Assembly: GCF_900182565.1 (NCBI RefSeq)
Contig: NZ_FXTI01000003.1
Location: 273,893-337,892, forward strand
Source of the DNA: Melghirimyces algeriensis
GTDB lineage: Bacteria; Bacillota; Bacilli; Thermoactinomycetales; DSM-45169
Length of the DNA: 64,000 bases
Direction of reading: 5' to 3'
Positions 8,394-17,443 of the stretch are shown here, piece after piece. Each line of letters begins with the position of its first letter. Position 1 is the first letter of the stretch. The position numbers were made by a program, and so were the translations under genes. The notes under the pieces were generated by a model that saw nothing but the letters and a program-made list of their open reading frames with translations, was not told the origin of the DNA and made no database searches.

Positions 8394-9134
8394 ATGGAAT
8401 TAGAAGATAAGGTTGTCCTCATAACGGGTGGCGGTACGGGTATTGGAAAAGCAACCGCCTTGAAAGTTGCCGATGCAGGAGCCAAAGTGGTTGTAAATTA
8501 TAGCCGATCGGAAAAAGAGGCTGAAGAAGTCGTCAAGGAGATTATTCAGCAAGGAGGCAAAGCATTTTCTGTTAAAGCAAATGTGGCAAATGAAAAGGAA
8601 GTAAATGATATGGTTTCCCAAACCATTACATCGTTTGGGAAAGTAGATGGTTTAGTCAACAATGCGAGCATTACAGCTCAAATACCCATGGATGACTTTG
8701 ATGCCGTAACCGATGAAGTGTGGGATACTCTTTTCAGTGTAAATGTGAAAGGTATGTTTCATTGTGTAAAAGTTGTTGCTCCCTATATGAAGAAGCAACA
8801 ATCGGGTGTGATTGTAAACATGGGCAGTGTGGCCGGAACAACGGGAATCGGTTCATCCATCCCGTATGCAGCAACAAAGTCAGCGGTTCACACAATGACA
8901 AAATCGTTAGCGATCGCATTAGCACCCTCGATCAGAGTGAATGGTATTTCGCCTGGGGCAGTGGATACAAGGTGGTGGTCTGGTAATGAAGAGAAAATGT
9001 ATCAACTGGCGGGCCACTTACCCCTTAAGAGAATTTCAACACCGGATAACATAGCAGAAGCTATTCTTTTTCTATTGACTCAAGAATCTGTCACCGGACA
9101 AGTCATTACAATTGATAATGGGCAAACACTTTGA
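8394..9134 (+). CDS. Short-chain dehydrogenase/reductase
   Basis: 246 residues. The NAD(P)-binding motif TGGGTGIG is at residues ~12-18, NNAS near 90, the catalytic Ser in NMGSVAG, and the YxxxK pair in YAATKSAVH. This is a complete classical SDR of FabG size. The ribosome site AAGGAGG fits the ATG. The residue pattern VVVNYSRSEKEAEE after strand 2 suggests NADP preference. It is transcribed away from the LysR gene and is probably its target. The substrate is unknown. Confidence 0.9.
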   Translation: MELEDKVVLITGGGTGIGKATALKVADAGAKVVVNYSRSEKEAEEVVKEIIQQGGKAFSVKANVANEKEVNDMVSQTITSFGKVDGLVNNASITAQIPMDDFDAVTDEVWDTLFSVNVKGMFHCVKVVAPYMKKQQSGVIVNMGSVAGTTGIGSSIPYAATKSAVHTMTKSLAIALAPSIRVNGISPGAVDTRWWSGNEEKMYQLAGHLPLKRISTPDNIAEAILFLLTQESVTGQVITIDNGQTL

Positions 9135-9301
9135 CGAGAAGACCTCTTTCCACTGTTAGCAGCGGGGTCGTGGCTGGAGCAATCAACACTGTACATTGGC
9201 TTAATTGATTATTCCATAATCGGTCTTTCGAATAAATGCCCTGCAATAACAGCTGAGTGATTCAAACATGAAATGTGATAAAGGAAAGCGGTGATCATCT
9301 C

Positions 9302-9802
9302 ATGAATGATTCTTGGATCATTCGAAAGGCGCAGGAAGAGGACTGGCGGCAGATTCAAGCCATTTATAATCAAGGAATAGAAGATCGAATTGCCACTTTG
9401 GAGGAGCAACCCAAAAGCTTGGAAGAGGTGCTGAAAGATCGATCCTCTCGGTATGTAGTATTGGTCGCGATTCAGGGCGGAGAAGTATACGGGTGGGCCT
9501 CCTTAAATCCTTATTCCTATCGTTGCGCCTATTCCGGGGTAGTCGATCTTTCAGTTTACGTGGATCGAAACTGGAGAGGCAAGGGAGTGGGTTCTCGCTT
9601 ACTAAACGCTTTGGAATCGGAAGCTCAAGCTCATCATTTTCACAAAATGATTCACTATACGCTACCCTTTAACAAACTTGGACAAGGATTATACAGAAAA
9701 TGCGGTTTCCGAGAAGTCGGAGTTTTGCAAAACCAAGGGGTGTTAGATGGTCGTTTTGTTGATGTACTGGTCATGGAGAAGTGTTTATCACCTAGCCGAT
9801 AA
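9302..9802 (+). CDS. GNAT N-acetyltransferase, phosphinothricin/methionine sulfone type
   Basis: 166 residues. Order of features: IRKAQEEDWRQIQAIYNQGI at the N-terminus, then the YSGVVDLSVYVDRNWRGKGVGSRLL acetyl-CoA loop (R/Q-x-x-G-x-G), ending in CGFREVGVLQNQGVLDG. The DLSVYVD and RKCGF blocks are those of the Pat/YwnH group, which acetylates phosphinothricin, methionine sulfoximine or related amino acids. The ATG at 9302 was chosen because GCGGTGATC, complementary to the 16S tail, lies 5 bases before it. Confidence 0.85.
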   Translation: MNDSWIIRKAQEEDWRQIQAIYNQGIEDRIATLEEQPKSLEEVLKDRSSRYVVLVAIQGGEVYGWASLNPYSYRCAYSGVVDLSVYVDRNWRGKGVGSRLLNALESEAQAHHFHKMIHYTLPFNKLGQGLYRKCGFREVGVLQNQGVLDGRFVDVLVMEKCLSPSR

Positions 9803-9843
9803 TCCACATTGATTTTAGGGGTTCAAAATAGCTGACCGTATTC

Positions 9844-9889
9844 AATCCAAATAATAACCGCTCTACACAAAGCGGTTATTATTTGGATT
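9844..9889. terminator. Bidirectional terminator
   Basis: A 19-bp perfect stem (9844-9862 / 9871-9889) with an 8-nt loop lies between the convergent GNAT and yunB genes. Confidence 0.85.
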
Positions 9890-9922
9890 GGTTGGCAGTT
9901 TTAAAGGTATAGTGTATTGTTA

Positions 9923-10630
9923 CTATTCTTTCTGGGGAGGTGTGGGAACCACAGGGACTGGTCCTTCCATTCCTTCTTTGTCACCTTCGTTATTATAATA
10001 GTAATAATTGTCGGGAACATCTCCGGGTATGGTGGTCCAGGCAATTGGGTACCTATAATCAATCTTAATTTCATCTTCGTTGTTTGCGGGCACAAGAATG
10101 CTCAATTCATTCGTGATATGCAAATACAAGGTTACTTGCACGGTGTTAATTCCTTTTTCCTTCATTGTCGAGATCATTTCAATCCGAGTAGACCCTTTGG
10201 GCCAGATTTGTAAGGGGACATCTGGTCCTACATCGGAAAACAGACTGCTTTGCAATACCGAACCGAGTGGGATGGCATTATCTTTGTGTTCCAGCTTCTT
10301 TAATTCCTTTTGAATGGTGTGACTTGCAATATCATACACTTTCGCTTGAATTTCGGAATCAACATGAACATATTGTACCCGACCATTGGCTGTCTTTATG
10401 GACATCATCTTGTTTAGATCCGCCCCCATGGATCGCCGCATGTCTTGGATTCCTTTTGATACTGCTTCTTGAGAAATATTTTTCACTTGGCTTTTTGCTA
10501 GTTTTAGCAAGGTTGATTCCACTTGTAATTCAAACAAAAGGATCAGACCAACGATGAATAGAGAAAGGATCGTAATGATCCAGTATCTTTTTTTTCGAGG
10601 GCCACGAAAACGTTTATGTCTTCTGAACAT
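9923..10630 (-). CDS. yunB: Sporulation protein YunB
   Basis: 235 residues. A basic N-terminus is followed by one transmembrane helix (YWIITILSLFIVGLILLFEL), and the rest lies outside. The segments ESTLLKLAKSQVKNISQEAVSKGI and VHVDSEIQAKVYDIASHTIQKEL match the YunB family, a sigma-E-controlled protein needed for proper spore formation in Bacillus subtilis. The start at 10630 has GAGGTGACGGTA before it. The C-terminal tail is rich in Asn/Tyr and Pro. This gene is a good sign that the host forms endospores. Confidence 0.8.
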   Translation of the reverse strand: MFRRHKRFRGPRKKRYWIITILSLFIVGLILLFELQVESTLLKLAKSQVKNISQEAVSKGIQDMRRSMGADLNKMMSIKTANGRVQYVHVDSEIQAKVYDIASHTIQKELKKLEHKDNAIPLGSVLQSSLFSDVGPDVPLQIWPKGSTRIEMISTMKEKGINTVQVTLYLHITNELSILVPANNEDEIKIDYRYPIAWTTIPGDVPDNYYYYNNEGDKEGMEGPVPVVPTPPQKE

Positions 10631-10746
10631 TACCGTCACCTCTATAGGGGAGCTTCAATCTAACCTGTTTTATTCTATGTTCTAAAAGCGGAAACAAGAC
10701 TTCATTCATTGAATAGCAGGCGAAGATCTCGAAACATTTGCCGATC

Positions 10747-10776
10747 AAGACAAGGGTACCGTGGTACCCTTGTCTT
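10747..10776. terminator. Hairpin terminator
   Basis: A 14-bp stem (10747-10760 / 10763-10776), almost without loop, ends in TTGTCTT. It sits between yunB and the flavin-reductase gene, 153 bp from the latter's stop codon. Confidence 0.6.
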
Positions 10777-10929
10777 CTATCATTTCCCAATGAAATAGAG
10801 GATTTTGTCTAATGATGTAGAATTAATGTCTTTTGTAATGGTTTAATTGAATAGTTTTTAACTAATACAAACAAGTTTGTGAAACAAACTTTTTCAGATA
10901 CTATACGAACCACAGGAAACAAAATCAAT

Positions 10930-11541
10930 TTATACATTAGAGCGGAAACTTTTACCCAATGGCTTACCCAGACCGAAATAATGACGAAAATTATATATGA
11001 GCGGACTCCATTTATTTGGATCAACATGATTTTCTCCAATTATGATTTCCTGATGAGCATGTACATGTATTGTTTGAGTCTCAATAATAGAAACGTGAGG
11101 AGAATGGTCAGGGGTTCGGACCCCCTTTACTTTTGCTTCAATTTGTAATGGACATTCCATAATGCGAGTAGGTTTTACCACTTCAGACTCGGCGGACGTT
11201 AATCCACTGACATCATACTTTTCCTTTCGGTATGTGAATCCAATTTTCTTCTTGAAATCTGGGACTGGATTTTTTCCTGTGTAAGGCGCTAGCTTTTCAA
11301 CATTCTCCCATAGAGAAGGATCGGGAACATTGATCACACACTCAGGATGTCGTTTCAAATTTTCAAGCCCCTTTCCACCAAAACCAATCCCCAATACAAT
11401 ACAATCCCCCAATGCCCATGATGACGATATGGGGCTGATATTTACCGTCCCATCCTCATTTAGTGTGTTTAGTAGGATCACAGGCGTACCGTAATACAAA
11501 ATCTTCGGTTGAATCGTTTTTGTGTTTGGAATTTGAGCCAC
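10930..11541 (-). CDS. Flavin reductase-like flavoprotein
   Basis: 203 residues of the flavin-reductase/FMN-binding split-barrel type (NISPISSSWALGDCIVLGIGFGGKGLENL, then RHPECVINVPDPSLW). Such proteins bind FMN and reduce flavin or aromatic substrates. A His-rich loop occurs near the end (TQTIHVHAHQEIII). The gene is divergent from an ArsR-type regulator, with the 16-bp dyad 11592-11607 between them, so it is probably that regulator's target. Confidence 0.82.
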   Translation of the reverse strand: MAQIPNTKTIQPKILYYGTPVILLNTLNEDGTVNISPISSSWALGDCIVLGIGFGGKGLENLKRHPECVINVPDPSLWENVEKLAPYTGKNPVPDFKKKIGFTYRKEKYDVSGLTSAESEVVKPTRIMECPLQIEAKVKGVRTPDHSPHVSIIETQTIHVHAHQEIIIGENHVDPNKWSPLIYNFRHYFGLGKPLGKSFRSNV

Positions 11542-11591
11542 GTTTATACCTCCTACATTTTTTGCTCTTTTTCATTGTAAAACATAAACAC

Positions 11592-11607
11592 TTCGATTAT
11601 TATCGAA
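11592..11607. promoter_or_regulatory. Operator dyad between the flavin reductase and ArsR genes
   Basis: TTCGAT-TATT-ATCGAA is a perfect inverted repeat 29 bp before the regulator's ATG and 51 bp before the reductase's ATG. It fits a winged-helix dimer. Confidence 0.7.
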
Positions 11608-11635
11608 ATATGAATTACATTAAGGAGGAATTGAA

Positions 11636-12331
11636 ATGAAGGCCAACTCAAATGCAGCAATCGTTGCTACGCTTGTAAGTGAGCCTTCTCGTGCAGCCAT
11701 ATTAACCGCCTTATTAGATGGTAGGCTTCATCCTGCAAGTGAATTAGCCTATATGGCCGGAATTAAACCACAAACGGCCAGTTTCCATTTAGCAAAAATG
11801 GTTAGTGCAAATATCGTTACTGTTGAAAAATATGGGAGACACCGATACTACGGAATTCAAAATCAGGAAGTGGCTCACATCCTGGAATCGCTTCTATCCA
11901 TTGCTCCACCCGTTGAAGTTAAGTCACTAAAACAAGCGTCGGAAGAGAAAGCCATCCGTTTGGCAAGAACATGTTATGATCATCTCGCTGGGAACTTGGG
12001 CGTACAATTAACAGATTCTTTAAATAAAATGGGTGTTATTGGTGAGAAAAAGGATGAGTTTATTGTTACAGAAAAAGGAGAGGAGTTCTTTACAGCGTTT
12101 CAGATTGATCTTGGGAAGGTTAAGAAGGAACGCCGTTCATTCTCACGCAAGTGTTTAGATTGGAGTGAAAGACGTCACCACCTTGCTGGAGCATTGGGAA
12201 ATGCCCTTCTAGAGAGGCTGTTGGAATTGAACTGGATTCAACGTTTACCTAAAACACGAGCAGTAAAAATCACGATGGACGGTCAAAAAGGCTTGAAAGA
12301 AACGTTTTCCATTGAGATCGAAACCGTCTGA
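11636..12331 (+). CDS. ArsR-type winged-helix regulator
   Basis: 231 residues. The N-terminal ~90 form a winged helix of the ArsR group (EPSRAAILTALLDGRLHPASELAYMAGIKPQTASFHLAKM). The C-terminal half (EKAIRLARTCYDHLAGNLGVQLTDSL; KCLDWSERRHHLAGALGNALL) is the extension seen in YczG-like regulators. It contains the conserved CYDHLAG and CLDWSERRHHLAG blocks. There is no clear metal-binding cysteine motif, so the ligand is probably organic. The ribosome site is AAGGAGG. Confidence 0.88.
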   Translation: MKANSNAAIVATLVSEPSRAAILTALLDGRLHPASELAYMAGIKPQTASFHLAKMVSANIVTVEKYGRHRYYGIQNQEVAHILESLLSIAPPVEVKSLKQASEEKAIRLARTCYDHLAGNLGVQLTDSLNKMGVIGEKKDEFIVTEKGEEFFTAFQIDLGKVKKERRSFSRKCLDWSERRHHLAGALGNALLERLLELNWIQRLPKTRAVKITMDGQKGLKETFSIEIETV

Positions 12332-12347
12332 CATCAGGAGTGAATTT

Positions 12348-12794
12348 ATGGAGTATATACAAATTCAATCGATCCCACCGAAAAAATGGTTGCATGGAAT
12401 GTTACAACTACATGAACAGATTTTTGGAGATTCCAATCCACTGATGAAGCAACTGGGAAACAAACAAGGGCTGTTAACCCTTTTAGCAATCAATCAACAA
12501 CAAGTTGTCGGATATAAGGTTGGTTATGAACTGAAACCCCATAAGTTTTACAGTTGGTTAGGCGGAGTGCACCAAGATTACAGAGATCTAGGGATTGCTT
12601 CAGAGTTAATGAAGAAACAACATCAATTTTTGAAAAATGCTGGATACCAGGTTGTCCAGACAAAAACAAAAAACAAATGGCGTCATATGCTCATCCTGAA
12701 CATTAAGAACGGTTTTGATGTTATTGGAACCTATAACGATGAGAAAGGAGAGCCCAAGATCATTCTTGAGAAAAGATTAGATAAGGAAAAATAA
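12348..12794 (+). CDS. GNAT N-acetyltransferase
   Basis: 148 residues. The acetyl-CoA loop is seen as VHQDYRDLGIASELMKKQHQFL, preceded by the beta-strand pair KFYSWLGGV. The C-terminal strand NGFDVIGTYNDEKGEPKIILEKRL is typical. The ATG at 12348 has AGGAGTGA before it, and the gene starts 17 bp after the ArsR stop, so the two are probably co-transcribed. The substrate is unknown. Confidence 0.82.
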   Translation: MEYIQIQSIPPKKWLHGMLQLHEQIFGDSNPLMKQLGNKQGLLTLLAINQQQVVGYKVGYELKPHKFYSWLGGVHQDYRDLGIASELMKKQHQFLKNAGYQVVQTKTKNKWRHMLILNIKNGFDVIGTYNDEKGEPKIILEKRLDKEK

Positions 12795-12796
12795 TC

Positions 12797-13187
12797 ATGT
12801 TTACATACTACGGCCCTGTTGAGGAACCGATTGAAAATCCGAGTAATGAAATGATAAGAAATATTATGTTTGAAAAAGGGGAGGATTAGTGGAGATTCAT
12901 GTTTTGAAGTAGAGGGATGCGCTGAATCGTTCATCTTTTTTTATAATGAGCCGTATGGCTTTTTTATCATGAGACACCCTGACTATTTCGTCCCCCTGAA
13001 TAAGAAAGGAGAAATAGAAACCGTGGAACATTTAGTGGGAGGAGAGCCTATGAAGGTGCCTTCTTGCAGTTATGTTAATCGCGATTTGGCATATCACATC
13101 ATCAATGAGTTTATCACCAAAAAGGCAATACCCACATTTATAGAGTGGATCGATTTGTATGAAATTGATTTTGACCATGGATTTTAA
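12797..13187 (+). pseudogene. Imm1-like immunity protein, frameshifted
   Basis: The reading begins MFTYYGPVEEPIENPSNEM and stops at TAG after EKGED. It continues in another frame as SGDSCFEVEGCAESFIFFY and on to KVPSCSYVNRDLAYHIINEF, ending at 13187. The whole resembles the Imm1 family, whose members protect against deaminase-type polymorphic toxins (conserved GG-P pattern and a helix before IEW). A short deletion near 12888 explains the break. No toxin gene is nearby, so it is an orphan. The family call is moderate. Confidence 0.45.
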
Positions 13188-13224
13188 GGCACCTATGGAG
13201 TTGATGTAAAATGGAGGCGAAAGA

Positions 13225-13329
13225 ATGAAAAAGAAGGTAGCTGCTCTCTACGATATTCATAGAAATGATGGAGCCCTTCAAGCGGTGTTGGGGAATATTT
13301 ACGTGAACCCAGTCTTTATTCGAATCTAA
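13225..13329 (+). pseudogene. N-terminal fragment of a calcineurin-like phosphoesterase
   Basis: 34 residues starting MKKKVAALYDIHRNDGALQAVL. This matches the first metal-binding motif of YfcE-type phosphoesterases (ALYDIHGN-x-x-AL), with R in place of the usual Gly. It stops before the second motif (GD). A fragment from the other end of the same family lies at 48713-49000. The ribosome site GGAGGCGAAAGA is good, so the gene start is real but the gene is truncated. 13330-13500 holds nothing I can name. Confidence 0.5.
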
Positions 13330-13527
13330 GCAGATGGCGGGTTTTGCGGCAACAGACAGAAGTCCTTGAAAATCGTGGATGATTTCGCTACATATTCATT
13401 GTCCGAGAATGTGCAGTAAATGTCTTAACAAATTCTTCGCAATCATAATCCCCTATAAAAGGAGGAGTTGGGAGATATATGAATAATAGAGTAATGGTAA
13501 ACAAATTTGAATCTAGGGGTGTATCAT

Positions 13528-14046
13528 ATGAAAAAGGTAGCCTTATTGCTGTGCGCATTGGTCATAGCGGTGGTATTCAGTCCAATGAGTGGTAGTCAAG
13601 TAGATGCTGCCACTACAGAGTCCACTCCTTCATACCAAGTACTTAAACAAAATGCGAAAGGAAAACAAGTTAGCTTAGAATTTAAAAGCAAAGCCGCATT
13701 TGAGAAATACTTAAGAGAACATCCTGTTAAAGGCAAATTTTCTATTCAGGAACAGATTCGCTCCGTTTTTTATGAACATAAAGATGGAAGAGGTTGGAGC
13801 TTCAACGTAGATGCAAGTCGGAACCCAACCGTGATCTTCAATTTTGGCCAATTCAATGATCAAGTGTCCTCTATTCGCACTCACTCCCACGGAAATTACA
13901 CGATTATTTATGAGCACATCAATGCACAGGGACGCGCGTTGGCCTTAGCGAACACAGGTGCGCTCTACAATCTGGTTTCCCCAATGGGCGACGGAGAAAG
14001 GACCTGGAATGATGAGGCTTCTTCCGCTATCGTCCGTTCCAATTAA
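13528..14046 (+). CDS. Secreted beta-gamma-crystallin-like calcium-binding protein
   Basis: 172 residues. A signal peptide (MKKVALLLCALVIAVVFS, cut near VDA-ATTES) precedes a short linker and two Greek-key motifs. The first is FYEHKDGRGWSFNVDA...FNDQVSSI and the second IYEHINAQGRALALAN...WNDEASSAI. Both end in the (N/D)(N/D)xx(S/T)S calcium clamp (NDQVSS, NDEASS), the hallmark of microbial beta-gamma-crystallins. The start at 13528 has AGGGGTG before it. The role may be extracellular stability, spore coat or inhibitor; this cannot be told from sequence. Confidence 0.75.
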   Translation: MKKVALLLCALVIAVVFSPMSGSQVDAATTESTPSYQVLKQNAKGKQVSLEFKSKAAFEKYLREHPVKGKFSIQEQIRSVFYEHKDGRGWSFNVDASRNPTVIFNFGQFNDQVSSIRTHSHGNYTIIYEHINAQGRALALANTGALYNLVSPMGDGERTWNDEASSAIVRSN

Positions 14047-14071
14047 GCAACCATTTAGCCGACTTTAGGCA

Positions 14072-14110
14072 ACACCCACTTCTGTCATGTGCGATGACAG
14101 AAGTGGGTGT
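14072..14110. terminator. Terminator after the crystallin-like gene
   Basis: A 17-bp perfect stem (14072-14088 / 14094-14110) with a 5-nt loop, followed by CTTATTT. Confidence 0.8.
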
Positions 14111-14218
14111 CTTATTTAATAAATCCAGGAAGAGCAATACATTTAGATGTATAAGCGCAAACCGGGTCAAGCCGGTTGAAACGTTGATGATCCTTCCGTT
14201 ATCGGCAATTCATGAAAT

Positions 14219-14590
14219 CAAATTCTGTGTGCAGAGACTAGCAAGCCTGAAACGATTCAGCAAATCAAGACCTATTCCGTTTATAAATCATTAAGACAAT
14301 ATTCCTGTGACTACCTACAGCATGAGGAAATTCGAAATGAGATCCAAGAAGGGCTCCTATTCCTATGTCGAGAGGTTCACATGATAAAAGTTGGGGTTAA
14401 AGCGTTGAATCCTATTTACGAAAAACTTCTTGAGATCCTATTTGATGTTTCGTCAGAACAATCCAGCACCAAATCTGCTCCGGAAAATCCAGCATGTGGA
14501 CAATGTGATGTTACAGCTCTCGTCGTTCAGGATGTATTAGGTGGAAACATCCTGAAAACCCCTTTACCGGCAGGTTGGCATTTTATATAA
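14219..14590 (+). pseudogene. Truncated YunG-like protein
   Basis: An open frame from 14219 to a TAA at 14588-14590 contains CGQCDVTALVVQDVLGGNILKTPL. This is the core of the YunG family (a small cysteine-containing Bacillus protein of unknown function). The frame ends at GWHFI, where the family normally continues for another 20-30 residues, so the C-terminus is lost. The 5' part has no convincing start apart from the ATG at 14381, which lacks a ribosome site. I read it as a remnant. Confidence 0.4.
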
Positions 14591-14671
14591 CGAAGGCCTT
14601 TGCAAATACAAACGATAAACAATACCATTACCTGAAGCAGGCTGTACTCACTAGACTGGAAGGAAGATAAA

Positions 14672-15919
14672 ATGGAGACAACCGTTCAACACCTGTTCCG
14701 AAAGTCTCATTTCGTTAAACTTTGGGGTTCACAGATCCTACAATCATTCGCAAGTATCCTATTACAAGTGATTGTAATGGTTGAAGTCTATCAATCCACG
14801 GATTCGATCCTCGGTTCGGCTTCAGTGTTGGCCATCATGGCTATTGGTTCATTCGTCGGGGGGCTTGTGGGTTCATATCGCATACATCGATTTTCCTTAC
14901 TGAATATCCTTTATTGGAGCGGATGGGCACGGGCTCTCTCGACCAGTTTGCTAGTTGTTTTCTTATCTCAAATGGGGACCATTCATCTGTTTTTACTCCT
15001 GCTTACTCTGTTTTTCATCTCCTTTGTCGGAGCATGGTATCAGCCTGCCCGCTTTGCATTATTACCAATGATCGTATCAAAGAGAGAATATATGAAAGCA
15101 AATGGAACACTGAATATGATTCACCAAATGTTTTCAGTTGCAGGGTGGGGACTCGGCGGGATTTTAACTGTTGTCCTGCCTTTCTATATGGTTGTTATCA
15201 TGATTTCCGTTTCATTTTTACTTTCAGGAATATTCGTTCGCCTGATTCAGATCCATCCATCCGTGAAACACGAAAACATTTCAGGGAACCCTGAATCTGC
15301 ATGGCGCAAAGTTTTTGGTGTGCATCTTATTCGAAGCCTAACCATGATGGATCTTAGTGAAGCTTTGGCTAACGCTGTGTGGAGTAGTGCGTTAATTCTT
15401 GCTTTTACAAAAGAGGTATTAAACAAGGGCAGTGAATGGTGGGGATTTATCAATGCTTTCTATTGGCTCGGAGGGGTTCTTGGCAGTATCATAGTTGTTG
15501 CGATCACAAAGCACTTGGAAAAACGAGTCGGTTGGATAATTGGATTGAGCGCATTGGCAATGGCTGTCTTGACACTTTTCTTTGCCATGGGTTCAAACGC
15601 CATCCTGGCATTGACACTCTGTCTATTCATGGGTCCCCTCTATCAAGCTAGAGATATATGCCAAGAAACCGTTCTTCAAGATTTAACCTCTCCTGAAGAA
15701 TGCGCCGGGATCATGGCTGCCAGAAACGCTGTTTTAACTCCCTGGTGGGGGATCACATATATTATCATGGGGTGGTTGGCGGATCGTATCGGAATCCAGG
15801 CAACTTATATACTCGCAGCAGCTTTATATGCACTAACATGCTTCCTTGTCTTTTTCCAACCTTCCATTCGGGATTATCAATATGGCACTGATAAGAGACG
15901 TTTGATCTCACGAAAATGA
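14672..15919 (+). CDS. MFS transporter, macrolide-efflux-like
   Basis: 415 residues and ~12 helices, with the start QHLFRKSHFVKLWGSQILQSFA as in MefA/YfmO-like half-symmetrical exporters. Loop 4-5 carries AWYQPARFALLPMIVSKREYMKANG, characteristic of this group. The ribosome site is GGAAGG. A 39-codon Gly-rich frame overlaps its stop by the sequence ATGA and is probably translationally coupled. Confidence 0.85.
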   Translation: METTVQHLFRKSHFVKLWGSQILQSFASILLQVIVMVEVYQSTDSILGSASVLAIMAIGSFVGGLVGSYRIHRFSLLNILYWSGWARALSTSLLVVFLSQMGTIHLFLLLLTLFFISFVGAWYQPARFALLPMIVSKREYMKANGTLNMIHQMFSVAGWGLGGILTVVLPFYMVVIMISVSFLLSGIFVRLIQIHPSVKHENISGNPESAWRKVFGVHLIRSLTMMDLSEALANAVWSSALILAFTKEVLNKGSEWWGFINAFYWLGGVLGSIIVVAITKHLEKRVGWIIGLSALAMAVLTLFFAMGSNAILALTLCLFMGPLYQARDICQETVLQDLTSPEECAGIMAARNAVLTPWWGITYIIMGWLADRIGIQATYILAAALYALTCFLVFFQPSIRDYQYGTDKRRLISRK

Positions 15920-16035
15920 ATAATTTCTTTCCAGCAATTTGGATGTTGATGGTTACCACATATGGAAGTGGTGGAGGAAACAACGGCGGTGACCAGGGTG
16001 GTAAAGGCGGAAATAAGCTGCATTCAACTTCCTGA
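15916..16035 (+). CDS. Small Gly-rich peptide coupled to the MFS gene
   Basis: 39 residues: a hydrophobic start (MNNFFPAIWMLMVTTYG) followed by a Gly/Asn/Gln-rich tail (SGGGNNGGDQGGKGGNKLH). The ATG overlaps the MFS stop (ATGA), a normal arrangement for translational coupling. I know of no family match. It resembles small membrane-associated spore or exporter-linked peptides, but this is only a composition-based guess. Confidence 0.35.
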   Translation: MNNFFPAIWMLMVTTYGSGGGNNGGDQGGKGGNKLHSTS

Positions 16036-16049
16036 TATCCTGAGTATTT

Positions 16050-17432
16050 TTATGACCAAGCTTTTTTTAAGAGCTCCACACCAAGCTGGATTTCATCAAA
16101 AGAAAGATTATTGAAACCAAGTTTAATCATTGGTTGATCAGGATTGTTTTTAACGAAGTAGCGTGAGGTGGGATACACTTTAACACCGTAAGAGAAAGCA
16201 CGCTCGATTAGCCATTCTTCTGAACGCTTCAAGTGTACTTTGACTAATAAGTATAAACCAGACTGCTCGCCAATAATGGAGATATCTTGCCCAAACTCTT
16301 TTCTCAATACGGATACTAAGTGCTGCATTTTTCGTTTATAAACAAGACGCATGCGTTTAATATGGCGATTCCATTCTCCATCTTCCATAAATTTAGCCAT
16401 GGTAAGTTGGCTAAGAATGGAAGTGGTACTTTCAAAAAGGTGGAATTGATGTTTATAACGGTCTAAAAGGGGTTGCGGCAATACCATATAACTTAAACGG
16501 ATTCCGGGAAGAAATGATTTTGAGAAATTCCCTAAATAAATGACTCTTGCTGAATCAATGGAGGCAAGAGCAGGGAATGGTTTTTGTGTATAGCGAAATT
16601 CACTATCATAATCGTCTTCGATAATATATCCACACAATTTGTTAACCCAATGAATAAGCATGTGCCGTTGTTGTATCGACATGCTTACTCCCATTGGACT
16701 TTGATGAGAAGGAGTTACATAAATGAATCGTGATTTCATTTGATCCAATTGTGAAAGATCCACACCTGCTTCATCCACCGGCAACGTTTCAAACATAAAA
16801 CGATGGAATTGAAAAGCTTTCCTAGCACCGTCGTAACCAGGGTCTTCAACGATAATACTCTGGAACTCATCCTTCAGTATATGCCCAAGGTATACAAGCA
16901 TCTGTTGGGTGCTGCTTCCGATAATGATTGCATCTGGATCTGTTCTCACCCCACGAGACTGGAGTATATATGCTGCGATTTGTTCGCGTAGGCACAATTC
17001 GCCAAAAGGTTCCCCGTATCGAAAGATGTCCTTTACCGCTAATACTTGATTTGAGATCCTCCTCCACGTTTTTAAAGGGAAATGTGATTGGTCGACCACG
17101 TCCGCACGGAAATCGATGTGAACAGGTGGTACCTGCTCTGTTCGCTTGTGATGAGAAGAGCTGTGAGCTTCTTCCTGAAATAAAAGGGGTTCTATTTTAT
17201 TTACAAAATAACCTTTTCGGCTCTCTCCACGAATATACCCTTCAGCAACAAGTTGTTCATATGCCATTAATGTTGTATTCCGGCTTACATGTAAGGAATC
17301 TGCAAGTTGACGAATGGAGGGCAATGGCTCATTCGCCTTTAAGTCGCCTTGTTCAATAAATGATTTGAATTTCTCGTAGATTTGTTTGTATTTAGGAGCG
17401 CTATCTTTGAAGGTGAAAATGGTATTTTTCAT
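16050..17432 (-). CDS. MocR/PdxR-type GntR regulator with aminotransferase domain
   Basis: 460 residues. N-terminal GntR winged helix (PLPSIRQLADSLHVSRNTTLMAYEQLVAEGYI), a linker, then a fold-type I aminotransferase-like domain (IDFRADVVDQSHFPLKTWRR; EDDYDSEFRY; the PLP-lysine region YLGNFSKSFLPGIRLSYMV). Such proteins bind PLP and regulate vitamin B6, GABA or amino-acid genes. The start at 17432 has AGGGGGG before it. It is divergent from paiB, and a long two-part site lies between. A matching site occurs before the LysE-type exporter at 18315, suggesting three controlled promoters. Confidence 0.88.
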   Translation of the reverse strand: MKNTIFTFKDSAPKYKQIYEKFKSFIEQGDLKANEPLPSIRQLADSLHVSRNTTLMAYEQLVAEGYIRGESRKGYFVNKIEPLLFQEEAHSSSHHKRTEQVPPVHIDFRADVVDQSHFPLKTWRRISNQVLAVKDIFRYGEPFGELCLREQIAAYILQSRGVRTDPDAIIIGSSTQQMLVYLGHILKDEFQSIIVEDPGYDGARKAFQFHRFMFETLPVDEAGVDLSQLDQMKSRFIYVTPSHQSPMGVSMSIQQRHMLIHWVNKLCGYIIEDDYDSEFRYTQKPFPALASIDSARVIYLGNFSKSFLPGIRLSYMVLPQPLLDRYKHQFHLFESTTSILSQLTMAKFMEDGEWNRHIKRMRLVYKRKMQHLVSVLRKEFGQDISIIGEQSGLYLLVKVHLKRSEEWLIERAFSYGVKVYPTSRYFVKNNPDQPMIKLGFNNLSFDEIQLGVELLKKAWS

Positions 17433-17443
17433 TTGTATCCCCC

